From: Piscinibacter sp943370595
GTDB taxonomy: Bacteria > Pseudomonadota > Gammaproteobacteria > Burkholderiales > Burkholderiaceae_C
Length of the DNA: 64,000 nt
NCBI GenBank assembly: GCA_943370595.1
Contig: CALRRO020000009.1
Location: 1 to 64,000, forward strand
Reading direction: 5' to 3'
Shown: positions 63,408 to 64,000 of the stretch, in pieces
Layout: each line of letters begins with the position of its first letter
Position numbering within the stretch: the stretch's first letter is position 1
Made by a program: the position numbers and the translations under genes
Notes under the pieces: generated by a model
What the model was told of the DNA's origin: nothing
Database searches by the model: none
The model's input: the letters and a program-made list of their open reading frames with translations, nothing else

Positions 63408-64000
63408 CGCGACGTGCGCTTCGGCTTCTGGCCGTGCCTGTGCTCGCGGTGATGGCCGTTGGCGCCGCGTCGTCGTGCAGCGCACCCCGAACTGGCGCCC
63501 TCCCTTCACGGCCAGAGGCCGCTCAACCGCCCGCCGCTTCGAATCACGCCGCAGCTGGGCTGTCGATCGCCCAGCTGGACCACGGCCGCCAGGCTCGGTT
63601 CGCCACGTGCGTGCCGCCCGCCTGCCCCGTGGTCACGCCGAAGACGCTGGCCGTCGATCCGCCGCGTGCAGCAGCGGCTGAAGCGCGAGCTGACTCCACC
63701 CCGGGCTCGGATGCGGTCATCGCCCAGTCGCTGAGCCCCGGCGAGACCTTGGTGATCCCCGGACCCGAGGCACCGCTGCCCCCTGCGCAGCGAACCGCGA
63801 TCGGGCCCGAGGACGCGGGCGAACCGCTGGTGTCCGAGGTCGTCGTGAGCTTTTCGTTCGGGAGCGCGGTGCTCACGGCCGCTGCCCGTGCCTCGATCGA
63901 TGCCGCGGCAAAGGGCGACGGTATCCGGCGCATCGACATCCGGGGCCGCACCGACAACGTCGGACCTGCAGCTGCCAACGACCTGTTGGCCCGCCAGCGC
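63404..64000 (+). CDS. OmpA-family lipoprotein (partial, runs off the window)
   Basis: The frame is open from the ATG at 63404 to the right edge (199 codons). The N-terminus is a lipoprotein signal with lipobox-like VGAASSC (Cys25), followed by a Pro/Ala-rich region and then an OmpA C-terminal-like domain: SFSFGSAVLTAAARASIDAA and IDIRGRTDNVGPAAAND. This would bind peptidoglycan from the outer membrane. In ICEs of this kind such proteins belong to the mating apparatus. The ATGA overlap couples it to the transglycosylase gene. Confidence 0.8.
   Translation, partial: MTRRALRLLAVPVLAVMAVGAASSCSAPRTGALPSRPEAAQPPAASNHAAAGLSIAQLDHGRQARFATCVPPACPVVTPKTLAVDPPRAAAAEARADSTPGSDAVIAQSLSPGETLVIPGPEAPLPPAQRTAIGPEDAGEPLVSEVVVSFSFGSAVLTAAARASIDAAAKGDGIRRIDIRGRTDNVGPAAANDLLARQR

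Overview
The window is high-GC DNA whose codon use, denitrification transporter and gene families suggest a betaproteobacterium (Burkholderiales-like). No rRNA, tRNA, CRISPR array or intact insertion sequence was seen by eye. Species and exact element boundaries cannot be fixed from the sequence alone.

Region 1 (1-6085) looks chromosomal. It holds a NarK-type nitrate/nitrite transporter (minus strand) and the first codons of the next gene of its operon. A near-perfect FNR/DNR-type box lies in the divergent region, followed by two overlapping hemerythrin genes (RIC-like, nitrosative-stress type), a GNAT acetyltransferase, a cyclic-nucleotide-binding-fold regulator, a DUF6544-like protein and a LysE/RhtB exporter. 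Together these suggest a nitrate respiration and NO-stress neighbourhood.

Region 2 (about 6.1-34.4 kb, resuming at 62.0 kb to the right edge) is the backbone of an integrative and conjugative element (ICE). It has an SbcC-like SMC ATPase, an SbcD-like phosphoesterase, a phage Gp3-like protein, a DUF1173 protein, a degenerate tyrosine-recombinase-like protein, an AlpA-like regulator, a DUF1845/AcaB-like protein, a GHKL ATPase translationally coupled to a Toprim primase, a DUF932 protein, an FlhD/FlhC-like activator pair, a MobH-type relaxase, an SXT/TOL-type TraD coupling protein and a DUF4400 membrane protein. After 62 kb come a VirB1-like lytic transglycosylase and an OmpA-type lipoprotein that runs off the window.

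Three cargo insertions interrupt the backbone. A NIPSNAP/monooxygenase/HTH operon (9.0-10.4 kb) sits between the SbcC-like and SbcD-like genes. A Gabija-type defence pair (gajA, gajB; 26.1-29.6 kb) sits between the flhC-like gene and the relaxase gene. A 27-kb island (34.7-61.9 kb) encodes a complete-looking Dpd 7-deazaguanine DNA modification and restriction system.

The Dpd island consists of two convergent operons. The plus-strand operon holds a DUF6884-like gene (candidate dpdC), dpdB, dpdA (DNA-acting TGT homologue), a second dpdB-like gene, queC, a three-module queD and queE, so it makes preQ0 and inserts it into DNA. An HNH nuclease gene and a third DGQHR-family gene of lower GC content follow. 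The minus-strand operon (dpdE-F-G-H-I-J-K-D) encodes the helicases, ATPases and PLD nuclease expected to restrict unmodified DNA. Its first seven genes overlap by exactly 4 nt each. No folE gene is present, so GTP cyclohydrolase must come from the host.

The features most worth a second look are the three-module QueD with complementary catalytic residues, the HNH plus DGQHR cassette inside the Dpd island, the composition breakpoint within queE, and the recombinase-like protein lacking its tyrosine.
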